Positions 25,863 to 34,621 of a DNA stretch of 64,000 bases are shown piece by piece (position 1 is the first letter of the stretch; each line of letters starts with the position of its first letter). This stretch comes from Micromonospora sonchi (GTDB lineage: Bacteria > Actinomycetota > Actinomycetes > Mycobacteriales > Micromonosporaceae). The translations under genes were made by a program, and so were the position numbers. Below the pieces are notes generated by a model. It ran no database searches, was not told where the DNA came from, and was given only the letters and a program-made list of their open reading frames with translations. Where the stretch lies: contig NZ_BMNB01000016.1 in the NCBI RefSeq assembly GCF_014646235.1, positions 97,391 to 161,390 of the forward strand, given 5' to 3'.

Positions 25863-26077
25863 CGACCCACCGAGCGGGTGACGCGGGCCGCGCGGCCGGC
25901 GCCAACGTCGAAAGCTCCGCCAGGTACCCCGGATTAGTGCGTGCAATCGCGGGTCCGATCAGGGACGATTGGCGCAACGGACGTCGGTTATTCGGCCGGC
26001 GTCGGCGCGGTGTGGGCTGTGTCCGACACCGGTCGGCGGTGGCGAGTTGACAGCCGCTTGACCGGGAGGGTGACGCG

Positions 26078-26611
26078 ATGCCTGACATACGACCCACGGT
26101 GGGCTCCGGCGCGCTGGTTCTCAACGCCACCTACGAGCCGCTGTGTGTCGTATCGGTACGTCGGGCCGCGATCCTCGTGCTCTCCGCCAAGGCGGTCTGT
26201 GTCGCCGACGGCGACGGCATCCTGCACAGCGCCCGCAGCGCGCTGCCGGTGCCCTCGGTCGTCCGGCTCACCCGGTTCGTCCGGGTGCCGTACCGCACGC
26301 ACGTGGGTCTGTCCCGCCGGGCGATCTTCGCCCGGGACGGCTGGCGGTGCGCCTACTGCCGAGGCCCGGCCGAGACGATCGACCACGTCTTCCCGCGCAG
26401 TCGGGGCGGTCGGCACGCCTGGGAGAACGTGGTGGCCGCCTGTGCCCGGTGCAACCACACCAAGGGCGACAAGACCCCGGCCGAGCTGGGTTGGCGGCTG
26501 CCCGCACCGCCGGCCGCGCCGAAGGGGATCGCGTGGCGCGTACTCGGCCACCGCGCTCCCGATCCGCGCTGGGCCGACTGGCTGGACCTGCGCGAAGCCG
26601 AAGCCGCCTGA
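26078..26611 (+). CDS. HNH endonuclease
   Basis: A 177-residue protein with a C-terminal HNH nuclease: C91-x2-C94, D102-H103, N117 (WENVV) and C122-x2-C125 with H127 form the beta-beta-alpha metal site. The N-terminal 75 residues (LVLNATYEPLCVVSVRRA) are the conserved domain found with this HNH in actinobacteria and cyanobacteria. The role in the cell is not known; it is usually a lone, conserved gene and not an obvious defence nuclease. gggaggg 7 nt upstream supports the ATG. Confidence 0.92.
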   Translation: MPDIRPTVGSGALVLNATYEPLCVVSVRRAAILVLSAKAVCVADGDGILHSARSALPVPSVVRLTRFVRVPYRTHVGLSRRAIFARDGWRCAYCRGPAETIDHVFPRSRGGRHAWENVVAACARCNHTKGDKTPAELGWRLPAPPAAPKGIAWRVLGHRAPDPRWADWLDLREAEAA

Positions 26612-26627
26612 CGGCCCCGCCGGGAGT

Positions 26628-27467
26628 TCACCGTGCCTCGACCAACGAGGCGAACACGACCACGTTGTCCGCGTAGCCGGTCGCCCCGCCCACCCAACGG
26701 CCACCACAGGTCATCAGCCGCAGCTGGGGCCGGCTGAAGTCGCCGAAGATCTCGTCCGCCGGCAGCTTCTCCTTGTCGTACCGGCCGACCCGGTCGACCT
26801 CGAAGACCGCCACCGAGCCGTCCGAGCGGGCGACCTCGACCCGGTCCCCGGGGCGCAGCTCCCGCAGGTGCGCAAAGACCGCCGGGCCGGTGTCGGTGTC
26901 GACGTGTCCGACGATCACGGCGGGACCGTACTGGCCGGGTGTCGGGCCCTGGTCGTACCAACCTGCCTCCTGGGCCCGGGCCGCCGTCGGCGCGGCGATG
27001 CTGCCGTCCGGGGCGATGCCCACGCTGTGCACCGGTGCGTCGAGTTCGATCGAGCCGATCTCGATGCCGAGCGGCTGGCTCGCCGCCATCAGCGGGAACT
27101 TCTTCGGCGGTGGCGCCAGCCCGGCGATGAAGCGGTCCGGCAGAACGCTCACGCCGGTCAGCCGCTCGACGCCGAGCATCGTGATGATCAACAGCATCAG
27201 TACGCCGATCACCAGCACGGGCAACCCCGGGCCGGAGCGGATCCGCCGCCGAAACCCCGGCGACCCGGTGTGGCGCGGTCGCGGCGGCAGCGGCGGGGCC
27301 GACGGGTCGGGTGTGGCGACGCCGGCCGAACCCACCTGCGCGGCGAGCCGGCGCAGTCGGCCCGCTGCCGTGGCCACCCGCCGCGGCCAGGCGCGGCGCC
27401 TGCGGCGGACGGTGGCCCGGGGCGAGCCCGGACCCGGTTCCGGCGCGGGTACGCGGGAGCCGATCAT
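26628..27467 (-). CDS. Class F sortase
   Basis: A 279-residue membrane-anchored transpeptidase. A long basic cytoplasmic tail (1-80) leads to one membrane segment (82-100) and a sortase barrel with catalytic H188 (GHVDT), C254 (LMTCGG) and a following Arg. Class F sortases are typical of actinobacteria and attach surface proteins to the wall. It lies 12 nt downstream of a secreted protein gene on the same strand, which is the likely operon partner. Confidence 0.92.
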   Translation of the reverse strand: MIGSRVPAPEPGPGSPRATVRRRRRAWPRRVATAAGRLRRLAAQVGSAGVATPDPSAPPLPPRPRHTGSPGFRRRIRSGPGLPVLVIGVLMLLIITMLGVERLTGVSVLPDRFIAGLAPPPKKFPLMAASQPLGIEIGSIELDAPVHSVGIAPDGSIAAPTAARAQEAGWYDQGPTPGQYGPAVIVGHVDTDTGPAVFAHLRELRPGDRVEVARSDGSVAVFEVDRVGRYDKEKLPADEIFGDFSRPQLRLMTCGGRWVGGATGYADNVVVFASLVEAR

Positions 27468-27479
27468 GGCGATGGTGGG

Positions 27480-28010
27480 TCAGGAGCCGGTCCGGCGTCG
27501 GCTGCTGACGAGCCCGAACACCACCGCTGCGGCCACTGCCGTGGCCCCGCCGAGCAGCAGCATCGAGCCCATGCTCCGGCCGGCGGTGCCGCCGCCACCG
27601 GTCGCCGGGCCCTTGGTCGGCTGTTCCATGTTCAGCACCTGCAGACTGGTGCTGGCCGTCTGGCCGTTGTTGCAGCGCAGATGCACCGGATAATCCCCGG
27701 CCGCCTTGTTGCCCGGGACGGTGACGTCGCCGGTGAGGAAGCCGTTGTCCGGCCGGAGGAAGACCCGGTTGAAGGCGTCCGAAGTCACCTCGGCCTGCCG
27801 GTTGTTGGCGTTGTCGCAGCTGGCCCGGATGTGCACCCGGGCGCCGGCCTGCACGCTGTTCGGCGTCACCTCGATGAAGGTGTTGTCACCCGCGCGGGCG
27901 GGTGGCGCCCCGAGCAGGACGAAGGCCCCGAGCAGGACGAACGCCCCGAACAGTCGGACGATGGCGGACGAGGCGTGGAGCACGCCTCCGTACGGTCGCA
28001 GATCCCGCAT
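27480..28010 (-). CDS. Secreted, C-terminally anchored surface protein
   Basis: A 176-residue protein with a signal peptide (hydrophobic 17-37, cleavage likely after ARA at 40), an all-beta extracellular domain with two Cys (ASCDNA, LRCNNG), a Thr/Gly linker, a C-terminal hydrophobic segment (about 150-168) and a basic tail SSRRRTGS. That is the layout of a sortase substrate, but no LPXTG-like pentapeptide is evident before the anchor. Start fixed by AGGGAGG 5 nt upstream. Next gene is the class F sortase. Confidence 0.8.
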   Translation of the reverse strand: MRDLRPYGGVLHASSAIVRLFGAFVLLGAFVLLGAPPARAGDNTFIEVTPNSVQAGARVHIRASCDNANNRQAEVTSDAFNRVFLRPDNGFLTGDVTVPGNKAAGDYPVHLRCNNGQTASTSLQVLNMEQPTKGPATGGGGTAGRSMGSMLLLGGATAVAAAVVFGLVSSRRRTGS

Positions 28011-28121
28011 GATCCTCCCTTTCCGGCACCGGCGTACCGGTCCTGCTGGGGCGACCCGGGGCGCTTTCCCCCTGTCCACGCGGCTAACCCGGCACCCCCG
28101 ACGGAGGGGCGGGTGTCGGGT

Positions 28122-28176
28122 GTTAAGAAGGGGCCCTTCCTCTACCGGAGGCGTTAAAAGGGGGCCCTTCCTTCTC
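28122..28176. repeat. Repeat family R1, copy C, at the 3' end of the Lrp gene
   Basis: Same orientation and two-half structure as copy A (gttaagaaggggcccttcct ... gttaaaagggggcccttcct). On the minus strand it encodes the last 17 residues and TAA stop of the Lrp-type regulator. Confidence 0.88.
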
Positions 28177-28605
28177 CCGCGTCAGCGGGCGCCAGCCGAG
28201 GGGGGTGGAGAGCACCATGGTGCTGGACGGCTGGCCGTACGGGGCGAGCCGGTCGATGACCGCCTCGAACTCGCCGATCGAACCGGCCGCGACCTTCAGC
28301 ACGCTGCACGCGTCGCCGGTGATCCGGTGGATCTCCAGGATCTCCGGCCAGCCGGCGACGTCCGGGTTGTGCAGGATGCACCGCGCGCCGTAGCAGGACA
28401 TCCGGATCAGCGCGACCACCGTGCGCCCGGCCCGGGCCAGGTCGACGTGGGCGTGGTAGCCCGTGATCACGCCGGTTTCCTCCAGCCGGCGTACCCGCTC
28501 GGCCACGGCCGGCGGCGAGAGGTGCACCCGCCGGGACAGCTCGCTGAACGACAACCGCGCGTCGGCCTGCAACTCGCGCAGCAGGGCCCAGTCCATCTCG
28601 TCCAT
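28123..28605 (-). CDS. Lrp/AsnC family regulator, likely KynR-type
   Basis: A 160-residue Lrp/AsnC protein: N-terminal winged helix-turn-helix (LSFSELSRRVHLSPPAVAERVRRLEETGVI, 18-47) and a C-terminal ligand-binding RAM domain. It is transcribed away from the kynurenine operon from a shared 113-nt spacer, as with the Lrp-type KynR of Pseudomonas, so it probably senses kynurenine or a related compound (inference). TAAGGT 6 nt before the ATG suggests a leaderless message, and an 8-bp dyad (28607-28634) surrounds that box. The final 17 residues come from repeat R1 and are probably a late addition. Confidence 0.9.
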   Translation of the reverse strand: MDEMDWALLRELQADARLSFSELSRRVHLSPPAVAERVRRLEETGVITGYHAHVDLARAGRTVVALIRMSCYGARCILHNPDVAGWPEILEIHRITGDACSVLKVAAGSIGEFEAVIDRLAPYGQPSSTMVLSTPLGWRPLTREKEGPPFNASGRGRAPS

Positions 28606-28606
28606 C

Positions 28607-28634
28607 GCTCGACCTTACGCGCGACAGGTCGAGC
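28607..28634. promoter_or_regulatory. Dyad at the Lrp promoter, putative autoregulatory operator
   Basis: GCTCGACC and GGTCGAGC are exact inverse complements 12 nt apart. The minus-strand -10-like box TAAGGT (28612-28617) lies within the dyad and 6 nt before the Lrp start. Lrp-family proteins often bind dyads at their own promoters. Confidence 0.5.
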
Positions 28635-28679
28635 CGGGCCAGCGCCTTTCATTCGGCAGGCCGATCGCCGGGAGTGCCG

Positions 28680-28708
28680 TTGAAGAGGCATTCCATCCGG
28701 CGTAGCGG
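28680..28708 (+). promoter_or_regulatory. Promoter of the kynurenine operon
   Basis: TTGAAG (28680-28685), a 17-nt spacer and TAGCGG (28703-28708) make a plausible vegetative promoter 10 nt before the first start codon. Confidence 0.5.
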
Positions 28709-28718
28709 ACGGGAGATC

Positions 28719-29645
28719 ATGACGGAACGGGTGGCCGGAAGGAGCGGACGTATGGAGCAGACCGAGCTGCGCCCCCGGGCGGCGGTGCGTCCGGTCACGC
28801 CACGGCAGCGCGCGGCCCGTGCCGCCCGCAACGGTGGCGAGCCGACCCTGGAGTTCGTCGACCGGGTGCCGTACGACGCGTACGTGCACGCCAGTACGCT
28901 GCACCGGCTGCAACAGCCGCTGAGCGACGACCCGGGCGAGATGTCCTTCCTGATGGTCAGCCAGATCATGGAGCTGTACTTCGGCCTGACCTGCCACGAA
29001 CTGCGGGACACGTCCCGGCTGCTGCGCGCCGACCGGGTATGGGAGGCGCTGGCCCCGCTGCGGCGGGCCGCGCTGCACCTGGAGGCGCTCAACGCCGCCT
29101 GGCGGGGCCTGCGCTGGATGACCCCGGCCGACTTCAACCGCTTCCGCAACCTGCTCGGTGAGGGTTCGGGCTTCCAGTCGGCCATGTACCGCCACCTGGA
29201 GTTCCTGCTCGGGCTGCGCGACCCCGCGCTGATCCGGCCGTTCCGCCGGCAGACCGAGGTGTACGCCGAGCTGACCGGCGCGCTGGCCACGCCGAGCGTC
29301 TGGGACGAGGTGATCGCCCTGCTCGCCCGACACGGTCACGACCTGCCCGCCGAACTGCTGGAGCGGGACGTGGCCACCGAGCACGAGGTGCACCCCGCCG
29401 TCGAGGCGGCCTGGGTGCGGGTCTACGCCGACGCCGGCCCGGACAACCACCTGCGGCTGCTCGGCGAGGCGTTGACCGAGGTGGCCGAGCAGTTCGGCGA
29501 CTGGCGGCACCACCACATCAAGGCGGTGCAGCGCACCATGGGTGCCAAGGTCGGCAGCGGCGGCTCGGCCGGGCTGGCGTGGTTGCAGCGCAGCATGGCC
29601 CGGGTGGTCTTCCCCGAGCTGTGGTCGGCCCGGACGGCGATGTGA
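28719..29645 (+). CDS. kynA: Tryptophan 2,3-dioxygenase
   Basis: A heme enzyme of 308 residues that opens the indole ring of tryptophan to give N-formylkynurenine. Family motifs are present: LMVSQIMELYFGLTCHEL, FQSAMYRHLEFLLG (substrate and distal His), and the C-terminal heme segment HHIKAVQRTMG-x-KVGSGGSAGLAWL. The ATG at 28719 follows cgggag at a suitable distance; an upstream ATG at 28674 would add a basic, non-conserved stretch. First gene of the kynurenine operon, 12 nt before kynU. Confidence 0.95.
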   Translation: MTERVAGRSGRMEQTELRPRAAVRPVTPRQRAARAARNGGEPTLEFVDRVPYDAYVHASTLHRLQQPLSDDPGEMSFLMVSQIMELYFGLTCHELRDTSRLLRADRVWEALAPLRRAALHLEALNAAWRGLRWMTPADFNRFRNLLGEGSGFQSAMYRHLEFLLGLRDPALIRPFRRQTEVYAELTGALATPSVWDEVIALLARHGHDLPAELLERDVATEHEVHPAVEAAWVRVYADAGPDNHLRLLGEALTEVAEQFGDWRHHHIKAVQRTMGAKVGSGGSAGLAWLQRSMARVVFPELWSARTAM

Positions 29646-29656
29646 GGCGAGCAGAG

Positions 29657-30964
29657 ATGACAACGAGCAGGACCGGGACCGAGTCGCCACGCCTCGGCGA
29701 GGCCGAAGCCCACCACCTCGACGACACCGATCCGGGGCACCGGCACCTGTTCCACGTGCCCCCGGCCGGCGGCGGGCGCTACCCCGATGCCGCGTACCTG
29801 GCCGGTAACTCGCTCGGCCTGCAACCGAAGGCCACCCGCGCGGAGTTGCTGGCCGACCTGGACGCCTGGCGCCGGCTCGGTGTCGAGGGCCACCTGGAGG
29901 GGGAACGGCCCTGGCTGCCGTACCACGAGTTCCTGACGGCACCCGCCGCGCGACTGGTCGGTGCCCGGCCCACGGAGACCGTGGTGATGAACTCGCTGAC
30001 GGTCGACCTGCACCTGCTGATGGTCAGCTTCTACCGGCCCGCCGGCGAACGGACCAGGATCGTCATCGAGGACACCGCCTTCCCGTCCGACAGCTACGCG
30101 GTGCGCAGCCAGGCCCGGTATCACGGGCTCGACCCGGACAGCACCGTGGTCCGGCTCCGGCCGCGCCCCGGTGAGGAGAACCTGCGCACCGAGGACGTCA
30201 CCGGGTTCCTGGCGGCCGAGGGGCACACCGTCGCGTTGGTCCTGCTCGGCGGGGTCAACTACCTCACCGGCGAGCTGATGGACATTCCCGCGATCACCGC
30301 CGCCGGCCGGGCCGCTGGTGCGGTCGTCGGCTGGGACCTGGCGCACGTGGCGGGCAACGTGCCACTGGCCCTGCACGACTGGGACGTCGACTTCGCCGCC
30401 TGGTGCTCGTACAAGTACCTCAACTCCGGTCCCGGCGCGCTGGCCGGGGTCTTCGTGCACGAGCGGCACCACGGTGACCCCGCCCTGCCCCGCTTCGAGG
30501 GATGGTGGAGCACGGCCGCGGACACCCGCTTCGAGATGACCCCGGTGTCCCGGCCGCCGGCCACCGTCGAGGCGTGGCAGATCTCCAACCCACCGATCTT
30601 CGCGATGGGCCCGGTCCGCACCTCGCTGGAGCTGTTCGACTCGGTCGGCATGCCCGCGCTGCGGGAACGCAGCCTGCGGCTCACCGGCTACCTGGAGCGG
30701 CTGTTGGACGAGGTGATCGCCGACCGGCCGCTGACCGTGATCACCCCCCGCGACCCGAGTCGGCGCGGCTGCCAGCTCTCCGTACGCATCGCCGAAGGTA
30801 GCGCCAACGAGCTGACCAAGCGGCTGCGGCACGAGCACGGCGTGATCGCCGACGCCCGGGAGCCGGACGTCGTCCGGTTCGCCCCGGTGCCGCTCTACTC
30901 GACGTACCACGACTGCTGGCGGGTCGCCGACGCGCTGGCCGCGACCGTGGAGGCTGGGGCATGA
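29657..30964 (+). CDS. kynU: Kynureninase
   Basis: A PLP enzyme of 435 residues splitting kynurenine or 3-hydroxykynurenine into (hydroxy)anthranilate and alanine. Visible motifs: YLAGNSLGLQPK at the N-terminus, MNSLTVDLHLLM, GWDLAHVAGNVPL, PLP lysine K253 in WCSYKYLNSGPGALAG, FEGWWST, and a final FAPVPLYSTYHDCW. Overlaps kmo by 4 nt (ATGA). Confidence 0.95.
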   Translation: MTTSRTGTESPRLGEAEAHHLDDTDPGHRHLFHVPPAGGGRYPDAAYLAGNSLGLQPKATRAELLADLDAWRRLGVEGHLEGERPWLPYHEFLTAPAARLVGARPTETVVMNSLTVDLHLLMVSFYRPAGERTRIVIEDTAFPSDSYAVRSQARYHGLDPDSTVVRLRPRPGEENLRTEDVTGFLAAEGHTVALVLLGGVNYLTGELMDIPAITAAGRAAGAVVGWDLAHVAGNVPLALHDWDVDFAAWCSYKYLNSGPGALAGVFVHERHHGDPALPRFEGWWSTAADTRFEMTPVSRPPATVEAWQISNPPIFAMGPVRTSLELFDSVGMPALRERSLRLTGYLERLLDEVIADRPLTVITPRDPSRRGCQLSVRIAEGSANELTKRLRHEHGVIADAREPDVVRFAPVPLYSTYHDCWRVADALAATVEAGA

Positions 30965-32325
30965 GCGAGCGCCAGCGAGCGAATCATCAACTCAGCGCGG
31001 GACGCGACGAGATCGCCGTGGTGGGGGCCGGGCTGGCCGGCTGCCTGCTGGCCTGCTTCCTGGCTCGTCGGGGCTATCCGGTGGCGCTCTACGAGCGGCG
31101 GCCGGACCCGCGCATCGGGACGCCGGAGCGGGGGCGATCGATCAACCTGGCGCTCTCCGAGCGGGGCCTGGACGCGCTGCGCCGGATCGGGCTGCACGAC
31201 GAGGTGCTGGCCGAAGCCCTGCCGATGCGCGGCCGCATGATCCACCCGGTGGTGGGTGCGCCGCAGCTCCAGCCCTACAGCGCGGGCGGCGACCTGGCGA
31301 TCAACTCGATCGGCCGGGGCGCGTTGAACAACGCCCTGCTGGCGGCCGCGGCCAAGCTGCCCGGGGTGCGGGTGGTCTTCGACCACCGGCTGGTCGGACT
31401 CGACCCGGCCACCGGCGAGATGGCCTTCGAAACCCCGCAGGGCCCGGTCACCGCGAACGCCGAGGTCGTGCTCGGCGCCGACGGCGCCGGTTCGGCGGTA
31501 CGCGGGCAGCTGCTCGAACACGACCTGCTCACCGAGAGCGCCGACTTCCTCGACTACGGCTACAAGGAACTCACCATCCCGCCGCTCGGCGGCGACTTCG
31601 CGCTCGACCCCGGCGCCCTGCACATCTGGCCGCGCGGCACCTCGATGATGATCGCGCTGCCGAACCCGGACCGCTCCTTCACCTGCACGCTGTTCTGGCC
31701 CACCCACGGCACCGCCAGCTTCGCCTCACTGGGCAGCAGGGCAGCCATCGAGCGGTACTTCGCGCAGCACTACCCGGACGTGCCGCCGCTCGCCCCGAAC
31801 CTGGTCGACGACTACCAGCACAACCCGATCGGCCTGCTCGGCACGGTGCGCTGCGACCCGTGGCAGGCCGGTGGGCGGGTCGGCCTGCTCGGCGACGCGG
31901 CGCACGCCATCGTGCCGTTCTACGGTCAGGGCGCGAACTGCGCCTTCGAGGACGTGGTGGAGCTGGACCGCTGCCTCGACGAGTGCGCCGACGACTGGTC
32001 GGCCGCGCTGCCGCTCTACCAGCACCGTCGGCAGGACAACGCCGAGGCGATCGCCCAGATGGCGCTGACCAACTTCGTGGAGATGCGGGACAAGGTCGCC
32101 TCACCGGTGTACCAGACCCGCAAGAAGCTCGAGCACGCCCTGGAGCGGGCGCTGCCCGGCCGGTACGTCTCCGAGTACGAGCTGATCTCCTTCGCCACCC
32201 TCCCGTACGCGCAGGTGCAGCGCCGGGTCCGCCGGCAGTACCAGGTGGTCGGCGCGGTGGCGGCCGGTGTGCTGGCGGCGCTGGCCGGTGCGGCGGTGGC
32301 CCTCGGTCGCGGGAGGCGCCGATGA
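30961..32325 (+). CDS. kmo: Kynurenine 3-monooxygenase
   Basis: A flavin monooxygenase of 454 residues hydroxylating kynurenine. FAD motifs are VVGAGLAG (20-27), the substrate/FAD site ERGRSINLALSERG, the DG motif VVLGADGAGSAVR, and LLGDAAHAIVPFYGQGANCAFED. A C-terminal hydrophobic segment (about 429-447) followed by GRGRRR suggests membrane attachment, as in other KMOs. The first 13 residues (MSERQRANHQLSA) are encoded by a repeat-like gagcgagcgccagcgagcg stretch and are not part of the fold. Overlaps both neighbours by 4 nt. Confidence 0.95.
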   Translation: MSERQRANHQLSAGRDEIAVVGAGLAGCLLACFLARRGYPVALYERRPDPRIGTPERGRSINLALSERGLDALRRIGLHDEVLAEALPMRGRMIHPVVGAPQLQPYSAGGDLAINSIGRGALNNALLAAAAKLPGVRVVFDHRLVGLDPATGEMAFETPQGPVTANAEVVLGADGAGSAVRGQLLEHDLLTESADFLDYGYKELTIPPLGGDFALDPGALHIWPRGTSMMIALPNPDRSFTCTLFWPTHGTASFASLGSRAAIERYFAQHYPDVPPLAPNLVDDYQHNPIGLLGTVRCDPWQAGGRVGLLGDAAHAIVPFYGQGANCAFEDVVELDRCLDECADDWSAALPLYQHRRQDNAEAIAQMALTNFVEMRDKVASPVYQTRKKLEHALERALPGRYVSEYELISFATLPYAQVQRRVRRQYQVVGAVAAGVLAALAGAAVALGRGRRR

Positions 32326-33827
32326 CGCTATGGGATCCCCGGCTGATGGGCGGACGGGCACCGGACGGGCCCGGCCTGCTGCGCAACTTCGTCGGCGGCG
32401 AGTTCGTCGACACCGGCACCCGCTTCACCAAACGCTCCCCGGTGACCGGCGAACCGGTCTTCGAGGTGGTCGAGGCGGCGGAGTCCGTGGTGGACGACGC
32501 GGTGGCCGCCGCCCGCGCGGCGTTGCGCGGCCCGTGGGGCCGGATGGGGGAGCGGGAGCGCGCCGAGGTGCTGCGTCGGGTCGCCGACGAGCTGGAACGC
32601 CGCTTCGAGGATCTGGTCGCCGCCGAGGTCGCCGACACCGGCAAGGCCATCTCGCAGGCCCGTACGCTCGACATCCCGCGCGGCGCGGCCAACTTCCGGG
32701 CCTTCGCCGAGATCGTGGCGACCACGCCGACCGAGTCGTTCACCACCGTCACCCCGACCGGCGGCCGGGCACTGAACTACGCGGTCCGCAAGCCGGTCGG
32801 GGTGGTGGCCGTGATCGTGCCGTGGAACCTGCCGCTGCTCCTGCTCACCTGGAAGGTCGCCCCGGCCCTGGCCTGCGGCAACGCGGTGGTGGTCAAGCCC
32901 AGCGAGGAGACCCCGGCCTCGGCGACGCTGCTCGCCGAGGTGATGGCCGCGGCCGGCGTACCGGAGGGGGTGTTCAACCTGGTGCACGGCTTCGGCCCGG
33001 ACTCCGCCGGGGAGTTCCTCACCCGGCACCCGGGCGTCGACGCGATCACCTTCACCGGCGAGTCGGCCACCGGCGGCGCCATCATGCGGACCGCCGCCGA
33101 CGGGGTGAAGGCGGTCAGCTTCGAGTTGGGCGGCAAGAACGCCGGCCTGGTCTTCGCCGACGCCGACCTGGACGCGGCGGTCGCCGGCTCGGTGCGTTCC
33201 AGCTTCACCAACGGCGGGCAGGTGTGTCTCTGCACCGAACGGATCTACGTGCAGCGGCCGGTGTTCGAGGAATTCACCGCCCGGCTGGTCGAGCGCGCCG
33301 GGGAACTGGCGTACGGCTGGCCGGCCGACGAGGCGACGGTGAACATGCCGCTGATCTCGCACGCCCACCGGGACAAGGTGCTCGGTCACTACGACCTGGC
33401 CCGCGCCGAGGGCGCGCAGGTGCTCGCCGGCGGCGGGGTGCCGCGCTTCGGCGACGCCCGCGACGGCGGCGCGTACGTGCAGCCGACCGTGCTGACCGGG
33501 CTCGGCCCGAACGCCCGGACGAACACCGAGGAGATCTTCGGCCCGGTGGTGCACGTGGCGCCCTTCGACACCGAGGACGAGGCGTACGCGCTCGCCAACG
33601 GCACCGACTACGGCCTGGCGGCGACGGTCTGGACCCGGGACGTGGGCCGGGCGCACCGGGCCGGCGCGCGCCTGGACGCCGGGATCGTCTGGGTCAACAC
33701 CTGGTTCCTGCGCGACCTGCGCACCCCGTTCGGCGGGATGAAAACCTCCGGCATCGGCCGCGAGGGCGGCGTGCACTCGCTCGACTTCTACTCCGAACTC
33801 ACCAACGTCTGTGTGGACATGTCATGA
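32322..33827 (+). CDS. 2-Aminomuconate/2-hydroxymuconate semialdehyde dehydrogenase
   Basis: An NAD-dependent aldehyde dehydrogenase of 501 residues. Catalytic C302 (GGQVCLCTER) and E268 (FELGGKNA) are in place, with the NAD site IVPWNLPLLLLTWK and the end motif TPFGGMKTSGIGREGG typical of the DmpC/AmnC/NbaE group. In this operon it should oxidise 2-aminomuconate semialdehyde to 2-aminomuconate after ACMS decarboxylation. The assignment of substrate rests on context. 4-nt overlaps on both sides. Confidence 0.92.
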   Translation: MTLWDPRLMGGRAPDGPGLLRNFVGGEFVDTGTRFTKRSPVTGEPVFEVVEAAESVVDDAVAAARAALRGPWGRMGERERAEVLRRVADELERRFEDLVAAEVADTGKAISQARTLDIPRGAANFRAFAEIVATTPTESFTTVTPTGGRALNYAVRKPVGVVAVIVPWNLPLLLLTWKVAPALACGNAVVVKPSEETPASATLLAEVMAAAGVPEGVFNLVHGFGPDSAGEFLTRHPGVDAITFTGESATGGAIMRTAADGVKAVSFELGGKNAGLVFADADLDAAVAGSVRSSFTNGGQVCLCTERIYVQRPVFEEFTARLVERAGELAYGWPADEATVNMPLISHAHRDKVLGHYDLARAEGAQVLAGGGVPRFGDARDGGAYVQPTVLTGLGPNARTNTEEIFGPVVHVAPFDTEDEAYALANGTDYGLAATVWTRDVGRAHRAGARLDAGIVWVNTWFLRDLRTPFGGMKTSGIGREGGVHSLDFYSELTNVCVDMS

Positions 33828-34621
33828 CCGTTGATTTCGACGCGGCCAGCCGCGAACTGACCGAGGCCCGGCGCAGCGGCAAGCCCTGCCCGCCCCTGCG
33901 CGGGCGCCTGATCCCGGAGGGGGACGTCGAGTCCGCGTATCGGGTGCAGCAGCTCCAGGTACGCGAGTGGCTGGCCGCCGGGCAGCGCCGGGTGGGCGCG
34001 AAGGTCGGGTTGACCTCCCGGGCGGTGCAGGAGAACCTCGGCGTGTACGAGCCGGACTTCGGCGTGCTCACCGACACCATGGCGGTGCCCGACGGTGCCG
34101 AGATCGGCCTCGGTCGGCTGCTTCAGCCCCGGGTCGAGGCGGAGGTGGCGTTCGTGCTCGGCACCGACCTGCCCGACGACCGGGTCACCACCGCCGACCT
34201 GCTGCGCGCCGTGGACCACCTGCTGCCGGCCATCGAGATCGTCGACTCGCGCGTCGCCGGCTGGGACATCTCCATCGTGGACACCGTGGCCGACAACGCC
34301 TCCAGCGGACTGTTCGTGCTCGGTACCACCCCGCGTCGTCCCGGCGACGTGGACCTGCGGCTGTGCGGAATGGTGCTGGAGCACGCCGGTGAGCCGGTGT
34401 CGGTCGGCGCCGGCGCGGCCTGCCTCGGCAACCCGCTGCACGCGCTGGCCTGGCTGGCCGGCACCATGGCCCGCGCCGGTGACCCGCTGCGCGCCGGCGA
34501 CGTGGTGCTCTCCGGCGCGCTCGGCCCGATGGTGCCGGTGACGCCCGGCGCGGCGTACGAGGCCCGGATCTCCGGCCTGGGCTCGGTGCGGACCTGCTTC
34601 TTCAGGGAGGTCGCCGCGTGA
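33824..34621 (+). CDS. 2-Oxopent-4-enoate hydratase
   Basis: A 265-residue member of the MhpD/DmpE hydratase family: RLIPEGDVESAYRVQ, GAKVGLTSRAVQENLGV, a metal site with E-x-E (RVEAEVAFVLG) and IEIVDSRVAGWDISIVDTVADN. It hydrates 2-hydroxypenta-2,4-dienoate to 4-hydroxy-2-oxovalerate. The paralogue at 36661-37434 is the decarboxylase of the same superfamily; the two usually form a complex that channels the dienol. Confidence 0.92.
   Translation: MTVDFDAASRELTEARRSGKPCPPLRGRLIPEGDVESAYRVQQLQVREWLAAGQRRVGAKVGLTSRAVQENLGVYEPDFGVLTDTMAVPDGAEIGLGRLLQPRVEAEVAFVLGTDLPDDRVTTADLLRAVDHLLPAIEIVDSRVAGWDISIVDTVADNASSGLFVLGTTPRRPGDVDLRLCGMVLEHAGEPVSVGAGAACLGNPLHALAWLAGTMARAGDPLRAGDVVLSGALGPMVPVTPGAAYEARISGLGSVRTCFFREVAA

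Noticed and set aside
26078..26611. HNH protein as part of a defence island
   Set aside because: No methylase, helicase or other defence gene is nearby, and this HNH type is a widely conserved lone gene.
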